NCBI RefSeq assembly: GCF_014229245.1
Contig: NZ_JAARZJ010000008.1
Span: 62,001-126,000 of the forward strand
DNA from: Listeria farberi
GTDB lineage: Bacteria > Bacillota > Bacilli > Lactobacillales > Listeriaceae
Direction: 5' to 3'
Length of the DNA: 64,000 nucleotides
Position numbers and translations under genes: made by a program. Position 1 is the stretch's first letter. Each line of letters starts with the position of its first letter. The notes under the pieces were generated by a model. The model was not told the DNA's origin, did not search any database, and saw only the letters and a program-made list of their open reading frames with translations. Positions 43,645 through 53,981 of the stretch are shown piece after piece.

Positions 43645-45732
43645 ATGGCTAGAGAGTTCTCCTTAGAAAAGACTCGTAATATTGGTATCATGGCCCACAT
43701 TGATGCGGGTAAAACTACCACTACTGAACGTATCCTTTTCTATACAGGGCGTATTCACAAAATTGGTGAAACCCATGAAGGTGCTTCTCAAATGGACTGG
43801 ATGGAGCAAGAGCAAGAACGTGGTATTACTATCACTTCTGCTGCGACAACAGCTCAATGGAAAGGCTACCGAGTAAACATTATCGATACACCAGGACACG
43901 TAGACTTCACAGTTGAAGTTGAACGTTCGCTTCGTGTACTTGATGGTGCTGTTGCGGTTCTAGATGCACAATCTGGTGTAGAACCACAAACAGAAACAGT
44001 TTGGCGTCAAGCTACTACTTACGGGGTTCCTCGTGTAGTATTCGTCAACAAAATGGACAAAATCGGCGCAGACTTCCTATATTCTGTAGGTACTTTGCAT
44101 GAACGTTTGGCTGCCAACGCGCACCCAATTCAACTCCCAATCGGGGCCGAAGATACATTTGAAGGTATCATTGACTTAATCGAAATGAACGCATTGTATT
44201 ATGAAGATGATTTAGGAAATGACCCTCATATTAAAGAAATTCCAGCTGATCTGAAAGACTTAGCAGATGAATACCGCGGTAAATTAGTGGAAGCAGTTGC
44301 TGAACTTGACGAAGAGCTAATGATGAAATACCTAGAAGGCGAAGAAATTACAAAAGAAGAACTTAAAGCTGGTATCCGTAAAGGAACACTTAACGTTGAG
44401 TTCTATCCTGTAGTTTGTGGTACAGCATTCAAAAACAAAGGTGTTCAACCAATGTTAGATGCAGTACTTGATTACCTTCCAGCACCAACAGATGTTCCAG
44501 CTATTAACGGCGTATTGCCTGATGGAGAAGAAGCTGCTCGTCACGCTGATGATTCAGAACCATTCTCTTCCCTAGCATTCAAAGTTATGACTGACCCTTA
44601 TGTTGGACGCTTAACTTTCTTCCGTGTTTATTCCGGTACTTTGAATTCCGGTTCATATGTACAAAACTCGACTAAAGGTAAACGTGAACGTGTTGGACGT
44701 ATCCTTCAAATGCACGCTAATCACCGTGAAGAGATTTCGATCGTATACGCTGGCGACATCGCTGCTGCCGTAGGACTTAAAGATACAACTACTGGGGACA
44801 CTTTATGTGATGAAAAAGAACAAATTATCTTAGAATCCATGGAATTCCCAGAACCAGTTATCCAAGTCGCTATCGAACCTAAATCGAAAGCTGACCAAGA
44901 TAAAATGGGGCAAGCTCTTGCGAAACTAGCGGAAGAAGATCCAACTTTCCGTGCTGAAACTGACCAAGAAACTGGCCAAACTCTTATCTCCGGTATGGGT
45001 GAACTTCACCTTGACATCCTTGTTGACCGTATGAGACGTGAATTCCGCGTTGAAGCTAACGTTGGTGATCCACAAGTTTCTTATCGTGAAACATTCCGTA
45101 AATCTGCTCAAGTTGAAGGTAAATTCGTACGTCAATCTGGTGGACGTGGACAATATGGTCACGTTTGGATTGAATTCGGACCAAACGAAGAAGGTAAAGG
45201 ATTTGAATTTGAAAATGCAATCGTTGGTGGGGTTGTTCCACGTGAATACATCCCAGCTGTACAAGCAGGTCTTGAAGGCGCACTAGATAACGGTGTACTT
45301 GCAGGCTACCCACTGATTGACATCAAAGCAAAACTTTACGACGGATCTTACCATGACGTCGATTCCAATGAAATGGCCTTCAAAGTGGCTGCTTCAATGG
45401 CATTACGTAATGCTGCTAAGAAATGTGACCCTGTAATCCTTGAGCCTATGATGGCTGTAGAGGTTGTTATCCCAGAAGAATACCTTGGTGATATCATGGG
45501 TAACATTACTTCCCGTCGTGGTCGTGTAGATGGTATGGAAGCTCGCGGTAACGCTCAAGTTGTTCGCGCATTCGTACCACTTGCAAACATGTTTGGTTAT
45601 GCAACTCACCTTCGTTCAGGTACGCAAGGTCGTGGTGTATACACTATGCAATTTGACCACTATGAAGAAGTTCCTAAATCTATTGCTGAAGAAATCATTA
45701 AAGCTAATGGTGGAAACAACAAAGAAGATTAA
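43645..45732 (+). CDS. fusA: Translation elongation factor G
   Basis: 695 residues. It drives ribosome translocation with GTP. Seen: G1 loop [13 protein letters not shown] near residue 17, the DTPGHVDF G3 motif, NKMDK G4 motif, and the C-terminal domains IV and V. AAGGAG precedes the ATG. Third gene of the operon; the 108-base gap to tuf contains a palindromic hairpin. Confidence 0.98.
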
Positions 45733-45775
45733 TTGATTTTTTTCGCAACATCAAGTATAACTTTAGTTAGAAGTA

Positions 45776-45803
45776 TTACTTAGTTTAAATTTAAGCTAAG
45801 TAA
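45776..45803 (+). repeat. 28-base palindrome in the fusA-tuf gap
   Basis: TTACTTAGTTTAAA is followed directly by TTTAAGCTAAGTAA, complementary with one wobble. The next bases are A-rich, so on the + strand it is not a terminator. It may be a processing site or set the different fusA and tuf levels. Confidence 0.65.
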
Positions 45804-45840
45804 AAAATAATTATTGAATTATCGAGGAGGATATTTTAAA

Positions 45841-47028
45841 ATGGCAAAAGAAAAATTTGACCGCTCTAAACCCCATGTTAACATTGGTACTATTGGACAC
45901 GTTGACCATGGTAAAACTACTTTAACAGCTGCAATTACAACTGTACTTGCTAAAAAAGGCTTTGCTGATGCACAAGCTTATGATCAAATTGATGGTGCTC
46001 CAGAAGAAAGAGAACGTGGAATCACAATCTCTACTGCTCACGTTGAGTACCAAACTGACAACCGTCACTATGCACACGTTGACTGCCCAGGACATGCCGA
46101 TTACGTTAAAAACATGATCACTGGTGCTGCACAAATGGACGGAGCTATCTTAGTAGTATCTGCTGCTGATGGCCCAATGCCACAAACTCGTGAACATATC
46201 TTACTTTCACGTCAAGTTGGTGTTCCATACATCGTTGTATTCATGAACAAATGTGACATGGTTGACGATGAAGAATTACTAGAATTAGTTGAAATGGAAA
46301 TTCGTGATCTATTAACTGAATATGAATTCCCTGGCGATGACATTCCTGTAATCAAAGGTTCAGCTCTTAAAGCACTTCAAGGTGAAGCTGACTGGGAAGC
46401 TAAAATTGACGAGTTAATGGAAGCTGTAGATTCTTACATTCCAACTCCAGAACGTGATACTGACAAACCATTCATGATGCCAGTTGAGGATGTATTCTCA
46501 ATCACTGGTCGTGGAACAGTTGCAACTGGACGTGTTGAACGTGGACAAGTTAAAGTTGGTGACGAAGTAGAAGTTATCGGTATTGAAGAAGAAAGCAAAA
46601 AAGTAGTAGTAACTGGAGTAGAAATGTTCCGTAAATTACTAGACTACGCTGAAGCTGGCGACAACATTGGCGCACTTCTACGTGGTGTTGCTCGTGAAGA
46701 TATCCAACGTGGTCAAGTATTAGCTAAACCAGGTTCGATTACTCCACACACTAACTTCAAAGCTGAAACTTATGTTTTAACTAAAGAAGAAGGTGGACGT
46801 CACACTCCATTCTTCAACAACTACCGCCCACAATTCTATTTCCGTACTACTGACGTAACTGGTATTGTTACACTTCCAGAAGGTACTGAAATGGTAATGC
46901 CTGGTGATAACATTGAGCTTGCAGTTGAACTAATTGCACCAATCGCTATCGAAGACGGTACTAAATTCTCTATCCGTGAAGGCGGACGTACAGTAGGCGC
47001 TGGCGTTGTTTCTAACATCAGCAAATAA
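45841..47028 (+). CDS. tuf: Translation elongation factor Tu
   Basis: 395 residues from ATG 45841 ([29 protein letters not shown]). It delivers aminoacyl-tRNA to the ribosome. GTPase motifs [16 protein letters not shown] and NKCD are present. GAGGAGG precedes the ATG; an upstream frame extension is an artefact. Final gene of the str operon, followed by a strong terminator. Codon use is highly biased, as for the other translation genes here. Confidence 0.98.
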   Translation: MAKEKFDRSKPHVNIGTIGHVDHGKTTLTAAITTVLAKKGFADAQAYDQIDGAPEERERGITISTAHVEYQTDNRHYAHVDCPGHADYVKNMITGAAQMDGAILVVSAADGPMPQTREHILLSRQVGVPYIVVFMNKCDMVDDEELLELVEMEIRDLLTEYEFPGDDIPVIKGSALKALQGEADWEAKIDELMEAVDSYIPTPERDTDKPFMMPVEDVFSITGRGTVATGRVERGQVKVGDEVEVIGIEEESKKVVVTGVEMFRKLLDYAEAGDNIGALLRGVAREDIQRGQVLAKPGSITPHTNFKAETYVLTKEEGGRHTPFFNNYRPQFYFRTTDVTGIVTLPEGTEMVMPGDNIELAVELIAPIAIEDGTKFSIREGGRTVGAGVVSNISK

Positions 47029-47043
47029 TATCTGATACGATTC

Positions 47044-47080
47044 AAACCGACAAAGTCATTTGGCTTTGTCGGTTTTTTTT
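47044..47080 (+). terminator. Terminator of the str operon
   Basis: AAACCGACAAAG pairs with CTTTGTCGGTTT, followed by eight T. Confidence 0.93.
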
Positions 47081-47183
47081 GTGCCTGAAATAAGAATTAA
47101 CTTGAAAAATATCACATTTTCGCATAACCTTAAAGTAGACATATCTTTTTACCTTCTAGACCGAAATCAAGGAGGTAGGCCAA

Positions 47184-49250
47184 GTGGTACAATTTGATGC
47201 TAGAAATATGACGCTACTCGAATCGCTCGTCGTGGCGAATGTATATCTTGCACCCGAGAAATTACAAGAAGAATTAGGGATTTCGAAACGAACACTTCAA
47301 TATGATGTGGAAAAAATTAATAAAGAATTAGACAATATAGGGCTTGATGGCATTCAATCCGTTCGAGGACAAGGTTATTATTTATTAGAAGATGAAAAAT
47401 CGACAATTAAAGAAATCCTTGGAAATAGGGAAGCGAGCCACAAAGTCTTTTCAGCTAGTGAACGTCGCATCCGTATTTTATTTTTTCTACTTGTAACAGA
47501 TGCACGAGTAATTATCGATACAATTAATGAATGTAATGAAGTCAGCCGCAACACCAGTTTACAGGATATTAAACAATTAAAATTATCGCTTAAACAGTTT
47601 AACTTAGAACTCGCTTATGATCGGAAAAATGGTAATATGGTTCTCGGTGATGAACGTAGTATTCGTCAGTTTTTCATTCATTATTGTATGAATAACGAAG
47701 AAATCGCAACCGCAGATCAGCTTCTCGATTTAATGAAAATTAATCCAATGATTAAAAATAAAGAACTCTTCCCAAATTTAGATACAATTTTTGAAATTTT
47801 AGCAGTAACAGAGAAAAAAATCGGTATTCGTTATACAGATGAAGTTATTGAGCGTATTGGTATTATGATTTTCTTTTTTAAGGAACGAATGAAACGCGAT
47901 TGTTATTTAAATGAGCACGAAGAACATGAGGTTGAATCTTTTAATATTGCTCAAGAAATTTACGAGCAATTACAGCAAAAAGAAGATTTTAAGATCAATC
48001 ATGCGGAAATTACTTATTTAGGCAAACTTTTACTTGGCGCTAGTCGCTTGAATGATGATGCAGCTGTTGAAGGAAAGTTGGATATAATTGTTGAGAAAAT
48101 CATTGCCGAATTTGAACGCCTTGCTTGTGTGAATTTTGAAGACCACCGTAGTTTAAAAAAAGATTTATTGCTCCATTTACAACCAGCATATTACCGGCTT
48201 AAATTCCAAATTGAATGGATTAATCCGCTACGAACAGATATTAAGCAAAGTTATAGCGATGTGTATGAGATTACGAAAAAATCATTAGAACCACTAGAAG
48301 AGTTACTTGGCGAAAAGATTCCCGAAGATGAGATAGCATACGTAACGATTTTGTTCGGGGGTTATCTTTCTCGCAAAAACAATACTTTAGTTGAACGGAA
48401 GAAACTTTTAATTGTTTGCTCTAAAGGGGTAGGAACGTCACGGATGATTGAGCGGCAACTTGCACAATTACTCGGTGAACGTGTTGAAATATTAGAACCA
48501 ATTTCCATCCGTGAATTTGAAAAAGGGCTATACGCGCCAGACTTTATTGTGTCGACTTTGCCAATTATGGAACCGAAAGCACCAGTTTTCATTGTTAGTC
48601 CGATTTTGACTGAGGCGCAGAAGCAACAACTGATGAAGGCGATTGCCCCGCACATTTTGCAAAAGGACTCGGATGCGCGCATGTTGTCTTCTGTGCTTGA
48701 TGTGGTGGATCAATATGCCAAAGTGGAAGACCGCGAGAAATTGGCGGCAAAACTGAAGTCGGTATTGTTCCAAGTGCAATCAGACAGCCAACTAGAAAAA
48801 TCGCCAACACTTGAAGAACTATTGCCAAAAGAACGAATTATTTTTAAAGATAGTGTGGCGGATTGGCATGAAGCTATCCGAGTTGCGTCAAAACCACTTC
48901 AACAAGAAGGCTATATATCAGGAAACTATCAACATGCAATGATTGACAATATTGAGAAACTCGGGCCATATATCGTTATTGCACCAGGGATTGCACTTCC
49001 CCATGCTTCGGTGGATGACGGCGCATACCGTGTTGGAATGAGCCTGTTGCGATTAGACCAGCCGGTTTCATTTTCAAGTAAAGCGAAGGATCAGGTTAAA
49101 TTAATTATTGTGCTCGCTTCCATTGACTCCTACACACATATTAATGCGCTGAGCCAACTCACTAATTTAATCATGAAACATCACTTGCTAGAGCAGATTG
49201 AACAAGCTGAATCAGCAGCAGAAATTGCTGCAATGTTAACAATAAAATAA
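47184..49250 (+). CDS. PRD-containing MtlR/ManR-like transcriptional regulator
   Basis: 688 residues from GTG 47184 with AAGGAGG upstream. N-terminal HTH (about 20-65, EELGISKRTLQYDVEKIN), two PRDs (about 190-400), an EIIB-like domain with LLIVCSKGVGTSRM near 410, and an EIIA-like domain with IALPHASVDDG near 610. It is the likely PTS-controlled activator of the ascorbate-family PTS operon that follows; no other regulator gene is close. The terminator after it makes it a separate unit. Confidence 0.92.
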   Translation: MVQFDARNMTLLESLVVANVYLAPEKLQEELGISKRTLQYDVEKINKELDNIGLDGIQSVRGQGYYLLEDEKSTIKEILGNREASHKVFSASERRIRILFFLLVTDARVIIDTINECNEVSRNTSLQDIKQLKLSLKQFNLELAYDRKNGNMVLGDERSIRQFFIHYCMNNEEIATADQLLDLMKINPMIKNKELFPNLDTIFEILAVTEKKIGIRYTDEVIERIGIMIFFFKERMKRDCYLNEHEEHEVESFNIAQEIYEQLQQKEDFKINHAEITYLGKLLLGASRLNDDAAVEGKLDIIVEKIIAEFERLACVNFEDHRSLKKDLLLHLQPAYYRLKFQIEWINPLRTDIKQSYSDVYEITKKSLEPLEELLGEKIPEDEIAYVTILFGGYLSRKNNTLVERKKLLIVCSKGVGTSRMIERQLAQLLGERVEILEPISIREFEKGLYAPDFIVSTLPIMEPKAPVFIVSPILTEAQKQQLMKAIAPHILQKDSDARMLSSVLDVVDQYAKVEDREKLAAKLKSVLFQVQSDSQLEKSPTLEELLPKERIIFKDSVADWHEAIRVASKPLQQEGYISGNYQHAMIDNIEKLGPYIVIAPGIALPHASVDDGAYRVGMSLLRLDQPVSFSSKAKDQVKLIIVLASIDSYTHINALSQLTNLIMKHHLLEQIEQAESAAEIAAMLTIK

Positions 49251-49255
49251 GCTAT

Positions 49256-49294
49256 AAAGCCAGTGGAGCAGTCAAATGCCGCACTGGCTTTTTT
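49256..49294 (+). terminator. Terminator after the PRD regulator
   Basis: AAGCCAGTG (49257-49265) pairs with CACTGGCTT (49282-49290), then a T-run. Confidence 0.9.
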
Positions 49295-49384
49295 GTATGC
49301 TCGCTAACGACAAAATGTAACAGTCTATTCTTTGCACTTTCGAAAAGAAAGGAATTGGGCTTTTTTAAACAGAGTGGCTACAGC

Positions 49385-49390
49385 TATAAT
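49385..49390 (+). promoter_or_regulatory. -10 box of the ascorbate-family PTS operon
   Basis: Perfect TATAAT 54 bases before the EIIA ATG. The region 17 bases upstream is only a T-run, so the -35 is poor and an activator is probably required. Confidence 0.6.
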
Positions 49391-49404
49391 AAGAGTGTAA
49401 GTTA

Positions 49405-49420
49405 TTGATAGCGCTATCAA
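49405..49420. promoter_or_regulatory. Perfect 16-base palindrome, cre-like operator
   Basis: TTGATAGCGCTATCAA lies just after the expected start site. It matches the CcpA cre consensus at all but one position and could equally bind another LacI-family repressor. Confidence 0.7.
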
Positions 49421-49443
49421 TTAGTTGGAAGGGATGAAGAGAT

Positions 49444-49878
49444 ATGTCTTTTTTGGATAAAGAGCTTGTGAATCTGCATGGTTCAGCTAAAAATGCTGAC
49501 GAAGCTATCGTGCAAGCAGGAGAATTATTAGTGAATGCAGGTTATGTGAGCGAACAGTACGTAGAAAAAATGGTGGAATCATATCATGAAAATGGTGCGT
49601 ACTTTGTCATTGCACCTCAAATAGCAATTCCTCATGCAAGACCAACTGATGGTGTTGAAAACTCTGCGGTATCACTAGTCGTACTAAAAGAAGGCGTGAA
49701 TTTCGGACACGCCGCAAATGATCCCGTGCGATTAGTCTTTGGGCTCGCAGCAACATCAAGTGAGGCACATTTAAAAGTCATTCAAAAAATTGTCTCCTTG
49801 CTTAGTAACAGCGATAACATTGAAAAAATGATTCATTCAGAAGATTATCAAGCAATTGGAGAATTAGTGGAGGGATAA
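49444..49878 (+). CDS. PTS EIIA, mannitol/ascorbate type
   Basis: 144 residues with phospho-histidine His64 in IAIPHARPTDG. It phosphorylates the UlaB-type EIIB encoded three bases later. It opens a seven-gene unit (49444-54725) that looks like a sugar-acid or lactone catabolic operon. AAGGGATGAAGAG precedes the ATG. Confidence 0.92.
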   Translation: MSFLDKELVNLHGSAKNADEAIVQAGELLVNAGYVSEQYVEKMVESYHENGAYFVIAPQIAIPHARPTDGVENSAVSLVVLKEGVNFGHAANDPVRLVFGLAATSSEAHLKVIQKIVSLLSNSDNIEKMIHSEDYQAIGELVEG

Positions 49879-49880
49879 CG

Positions 49881-50153
49881 ATGAAAATTTTAGCAGTGTG
49901 TGGACTTGGTCAAGGAACAAGCCTAATTTTAAGAATGAATGTAGAAACAGTCTTACGCGACATGGGAGTGGACGCAGATGTAGAGCACATTGATGTATCG
50001 GCTGCGCGCTCAATGAATGTGGATATTATTGTAACAAGTCAAGAATTAGCAGAAACACTTGGAACAGATACAAGCGCCAAAGTAGTCATCGTCAATAACT
50101 ATTTTGACAATGCGGAAATTAAAACGGCTTTATCTGAAGCAATCAATAGTTAA
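49881..50153 (+). CDS. PTS EIIB, ascorbate (UlaB) family
   Basis: 90 residues with phospho-cysteine Cys7 in LAVCGLGQGTSL. It carries phosphate to the substrate moved by the UlaA-like permease downstream. GGAGGG precedes the ATG and overlaps the end of the EIIA gene. Confidence 0.92.
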   Translation: MKILAVCGLGQGTSLILRMNVETVLRDMGVDADVEHIDVSAARSMNVDIIVTSQELAETLGTDTSAKVVIVNNYFDNAEIKTALSEAINS

Positions 50154-50179
50154 ATAAGACAAAAAAAGGTGGGAAAAAA

Positions 50180-51478
50180 ATGGAGATTATTACGTGGATT
50201 GCCAATAACTTTTTTGGAACCCCAGCCATACTTTTAGGTTTTATCGTACTTCTCGGGTTACTTTTACAGAAGAAAAATTTAAGCCAAGTTATTAGCGGAA
50301 CGTTCAAAGCAATTATTGGATTCTTAATTATTAACGCTGGTGCGGCTGTTATCACTGGTTCCCTTGGAATTTTCGAACCAATGTGGAAAGAAGTATTCGG
50401 GCTTGAAACACCGCCACTTGCAGGGTTTTTAGGACAAGAAGCCTTTAATGCTAAATTTGGTAGTGCAGTAACACTTGCGATGACTCTAGGATTTTTAGTC
50501 AACGTATTATTAGCAAGATTTACACCGTTTAAGTATATCTATTTAACTGGTCATATGATGTTCTGGACAACAACGATCTTTGCAGGAATTACTGTACAAG
50601 CTGTTGGCGGCGATATTCCGTTCTGGGGTCTTGTACTATTCCTAGCAGTAATCATGGGTCTTTACTGGACATTACAACCAGCAATTACACAACCATTCCT
50701 ACGTAAAATTACAGGAAATGATAATGTCGCATTAGGGCATACTTCATCCAGCGTAGCGATTTTATCTGCTTTACTAGGGAAAGTATTTGGAAATAAGAAA
50801 AATGATGCAGAACATATTAACTTACCGAAAAAATTAGAGTTCTTACGTGACTCAAACGTTATTACAGCACTTACAATGGGGATTCTGTTCGTAGTTGGTG
50901 CAGTGATTCTGATGGTGAAGAAAACACCAGGAGCAGAAAAATTAATCGCAGAAGCTGGAAATCAAAGCTTCATTGTATACTCCATCGTTCAGTCCTTTAC
51001 GTTTGCAGCGGGTATCGCCATCGTTCTTGTAGGTGTACGGATGTTTATCGGCGAAATCGTACCAGCATTCAATGGTATTGCAACAAAACTTGTACCGGGT
51101 GCGAAACCAGCACTAGATGCCCCAATCGTTTATCCATATGCGCCAAACTCCGTAATTATCGGTTTCTTAGGAGCATTCATTGGAGCGATTATCTGGTTGG
51201 TAGTACTTGGAAATACAGTTGGTTACGTGTTTGTGCCAACAATGATTGTTCTCTTCTTCCACGGTGCAGTTGCTGGGGTATTTGGTAACTCGACGGGTGG
51301 GGTTAGAGGAGCCTTGATAGGTGGATTCCTAACGGCAACAGTTGTCGCCTGGGGTCAATATATAATGGTTACTTTCTTTATTAATACGACTGTTCCCGAT
51401 ACAGCAATGTGGGCAGCCGACTCAGATATGTTTATTCTAGGACCAATAGTCAGCATGTTAGCGAAGTTATTCTTTTAA
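50180..51478 (+). CDS. PTS EIIC, ascorbate (UlaA) family permease
   Basis: 432 residues, about eleven membrane segments. UlaA-family motifs are GTPAILLGFIVLLGLLLQKK at the start (shown to 20 residues), INAGAAVITGSLGIFEPM and GHTSSSVAILSALLG. The substrate of this copy is not known; L-ascorbate or another sugar acid or lactone is plausible. A G-U-containing terminator-like hairpin follows it (51489-51529), so the genes beyond may be expressed at a lower level. Confidence 0.92.
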   Translation: MEIITWIANNFFGTPAILLGFIVLLGLLLQKKNLSQVISGTFKAIIGFLIINAGAAVITGSLGIFEPMWKEVFGLETPPLAGFLGQEAFNAKFGSAVTLAMTLGFLVNVLLARFTPFKYIYLTGHMMFWTTTIFAGITVQAVGGDIPFWGLVLFLAVIMGLYWTLQPAITQPFLRKITGNDNVALGHTSSSVAILSALLGKVFGNKKNDAEHINLPKKLEFLRDSNVITALTMGILFVVGAVILMVKKTPGAEKLIAEAGNQSFIVYSIVQSFTFAAGIAIVLVGVRMFIGEIVPAFNGIATKLVPGAKPALDAPIVYPYAPNSVIIGFLGAFIGAIIWLVVLGNTVGYVFVPTMIVLFFHGAVAGVFGNSTGGVRGALIGGFLTATVVAWGQYIMVTFFINTTVPDTAMWAADSDMFILGPIVSMLAKLFF

Positions 51479-51488
51479 GTAAAATCTA

Positions 51489-51529
51489 AACCTCTTCCTT
51501 GTCTAGCATTCAAGAGGAAGGGGTTTTTT
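51489..51529 (+). terminator. Terminator-like attenuating hairpin inside the operon
   Basis: AACCTCTTCCT (51489-51499) pairs with AGGAAGGGGTT (51515-51525, one G-U), followed by six T. It lies between the permease and the phosphotriesterase-like gene. Confidence 0.75.
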
Positions 51530-51547
51530 GAAAGGAAGTTTTAAAAA

Positions 51548-52540
51548 ATGAGTTTTATTCGTACTTTTTATGGAGATATCGCCCCGGATCAGTTGGGCTT
51601 CACTTATTCACACGAGCACATTGTCTGTGTACCGGCTTACTGGCAAGAGCGAGATGCCGATGATTTACTTTTAGATGATAAAGAAAAATCGCAACTTGAT
51701 GTACAAGATTTTGCTGATTTAGGTGGTAAAACAATTGTTGATGCAACCGCGGTTGATTATGGTAGACGCGTATTAGATGTGGCGCAAATTTCCAAAGAAA
51801 CAGGTATTCAAATCGTTGGAACAGCTGGATTTAACAAAAGCTTCTTATGGGATGGAAAAATCAAACCAGAACTGAAGCCGATTATAGGTGACTTTGAAAC
51901 ATATTATGAATGGATCGAAAATACTTCAACGGAAAAACTAACAGAATTCGTTGTAAATGAAGTCGAAAACGGACTTGAAGGAACACCGTACAAGGCCGGT
52001 CAGGTGAAATTTGGCACTGGCTACAATATGATTACACCTTTAGAAGAAAAGACGATACGCGCGGTTGCAAGAGCACATCACGAGACAAAAGCGCCGATTC
52101 ATTCTCATACAGAAGCGGGAACGATGGCTTTAGAGCAAATTGAAATTTTAAAACAAGAGAATATACCGTTAGAATATCTATCAATTGGACATATGGACCG
52201 TAACCTGGATCCGTATTATCACAAGCAAGTTGCTAAAACAGGCGCATTCATGTCATTTGATGGCATTGCAAAAATCAAATACGCACCAGAAAGTGCTCGG
52301 ATTAAAGCAATTCTATATCTAGTTTCGGAAGGCTTTGAAGATCAAATTTTAGTCAGTGGTGATACAGCGCGCAAAACATATTATAAACATTACGGCCACG
52401 GACCAGGACTCGAATATATCACCAAAAAATGGGTGCCACGCTTTATTGACGAAGCAAACGAAAAAGGCTTTGACGGAGAAAAATTAGTTAAAAAATTCTT
52501 CATAGATAACCCGGCGAGATGCTTTACATTTAAAAAATAG
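51548..52540 (+). CDS. Phosphotriesterase-like amidohydrolase, probable sugar-lactone-phosphate lactonase
   Basis: 330 residues, amidohydrolase superfamily (cog1735/PTE-like). The metal site is visible as SHEHIVC at the N-terminus, the downstream HSHTEAGTM and GHMDR segments and the late Asp in SGDTARKTYY. The bridging Lys region (AGQVKFGTGY) is also seen. Characterised members near PTS genes hydrolyse pentono- or hexonolactone phosphates, so a lactonase acting on the PTS product is the best inference. GAAAGGAAG precedes the ATG. Confidence 0.85.
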   Translation: MSFIRTFYGDIAPDQLGFTYSHEHIVCVPAYWQERDADDLLLDDKEKSQLDVQDFADLGGKTIVDATAVDYGRRVLDVAQISKETGIQIVGTAGFNKSFLWDGKIKPELKPIIGDFETYYEWIENTSTEKLTEFVVNEVENGLEGTPYKAGQVKFGTGYNMITPLEEKTIRAVARAHHETKAPIHSHTEAGTMALEQIEILKQENIPLEYLSIGHMDRNLDPYYHKQVAKTGAFMSFDGIAKIKYAPESARIKAILYLVSEGFEDQILVSGDTARKTYYKHYGHGPGLEYITKKWVPRFIDEANEKGFDGEKLVKKFFIDNPARCFTFKK

Positions 52541-52552
52541 GAGGCGAAATCT

Positions 52553-53302
52553 GTGTTATATGCAGATGAAAATTCATTTGATATTGGCGCAAAAATCACG
52601 AGAACAAAACCAGTCCTTTTGCCAATAGGAGCAGTTGAAGCCCATGGACCGCATTTGCCACTGGGGACAGACAATATTTTAGCGTCTGAATATTCTGCGA
52701 GAATAGCGGCCGAAACAGATGGTTTTGTGCTTCCGGTATTACCTTATGGCCAAGTTTGGAGTTTGCAAGATTTCCCAGGGAGTTTAACGTTATCCAATGA
52801 GACCGTTACAAAAGTGGTCGTAGAAATTGGTGAAAGTCTTTATAAACAAGGATTTAGACTATTTGTACCAGTGAGCGGACACCTTGGCAACATGGCAGCG
52901 CTAAAAGATGCAGCGCGTGAACTATATGCCAAATACCCAGATATGATTATCTTGCACATTTTTTACCCGAATATCCAAAAACTTGCAATGGACGTGCGCG
53001 AAGGAAAAGCAAACCATCATACGTACATTCATGCTTGTGAAATCGAAACGTCACTCATGCTCTACTTATCACCGGAAAATGCCGATATGAGTCGTGCCAT
53101 TGATGATCCACCAATTTTACCAATTGATGCGGATTTCACCCCGACACCCTGGCAAAGCTTCACAAAGACAGCAGTACTAGGAGAAGCAACTTTGGCAACA
53201 GCAGAAAAAGGCGAATACTTGATTGAAAAAACGTTAAAAACATGTGTGGAGTTGATAAAGCTTGAACAAGAAAAAATTCGAAAATCTACCGAAATGGAAT
53301 AA
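52553..53302 (+). CDS. Creatininase-family amidohydrolase
   Basis: 249 residues from GTG 52553 with AGGAGGCGA upstream. The creatininase fold shows the metal ligands in LPIGAVEAHGPHLPLGTDN and GHLGN, and a later HACEIETSLML with His and Glu. Family members open lactams, formamides or amides. It lies 12 bases after the lactonase-like gene, so it may act on an amide or lactam form of the imported sugar acid. That is inference. Confidence 0.88.
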   Translation: MLYADENSFDIGAKITRTKPVLLPIGAVEAHGPHLPLGTDNILASEYSARIAAETDGFVLPVLPYGQVWSLQDFPGSLTLSNETVTKVVVEIGESLYKQGFRLFVPVSGHLGNMAALKDAARELYAKYPDMIILHIFYPNIQKLAMDVREGKANHHTYIHACEIETSLMLYLSPENADMSRAIDDPPILPIDADFTPTPWQSFTKTAVLGEATLATAEKGEYLIEKTLKTCVELIKLEQEKIRKSTEME

Positions 53303-53981
53303 TTTTGCGCTATTTAATTTTTTAGCGAAAGATAAAGAAAATAGCCTAGAAGTCATGGAAGCATCGCGCGGTTTTGCAGTACCAGGAATTGTGGCGACAA
53401 ACTATAAAACACCAGAAGAAGCCGCAATTGTGGTGAAAGAACTACAAACAACGGCCGAGGTCATCAGTGTTGGTCTTGGTGGCGGCGGCGACTGGCACAA
53501 TTGGCGTGATGTTCTTCATATCGCACGCCTCGTACCGAATAGTCATATTAACCAACCAATCGAAACAGCGGGATTAACAAATGACTTGCTTCCGGAAACA
53601 TACACCAATGCACTCGTTCGACCAACCGGAAAAGTAGGTATTGTCAAATTATCTTCCGGAGATGAAATTACTGCCGAAGAAGCAGTCGATTATTGTTTAT
53701 CCGCAAATATTCCGTCAATCAAATTTATGAGCATCGAAGGAACAAAGTATTTAGATGAACTTGTTTATTTAACAAAAGTTGCAGCAGATAAAGGGATATA
53801 CGGCATTGAGCCAGCAGGTGGGATTGGTGCCGAGAATATTCTTGAAATAACAACTGCCATCAAGACGACCGGCATTCCGTTTTTCATGCCACATATCTTT
53901 GGAAAAACAATTGATAAAGCTACAGGTCGCACCAAACCTGAAGAAATCGAGAAAATTTTTGCAGCTTTGGAGGAGAGATAA
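53262..53981 (+). CDS. KDGP aldolase family protein (DgaF-like)
   Basis: 239 residues, starting TTG 53262 and overlapping the creatininase gene by 41 bases; a later internal start is possible. It belongs to the 2-dehydro-3-deoxy-phosphogluconate aldolase family that includes DgaF. Seen: GGGGDWHNWRDV, IPSIKFMS with the likely Schiff-base Lys, and GIEPAGGIGAENI. It should cleave a 2-keto-3-deoxy sugar-acid phosphate to pyruvate and a triose phosphate. No DgaE-type lyase is encoded in the operon. Confidence 0.85.
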   Translation: MNKKKFENLPKWNNFALFNFLAKDKENSLEVMEASRGFAVPGIVATNYKTPEEAAIVVKELQTTAEVISVGLGGGGDWHNWRDVLHIARLVPNSHINQPIETAGLTNDLLPETYTNALVRPTGKVGIVKLSSGDEITAEEAVDYCLSANIPSIKFMSIEGTKYLDELVYLTKVAADKGIYGIEPAGGIGAENILEITTAIKTTGIPFFMPHIFGKTIDKATGRTKPEEIEKIFAALEER

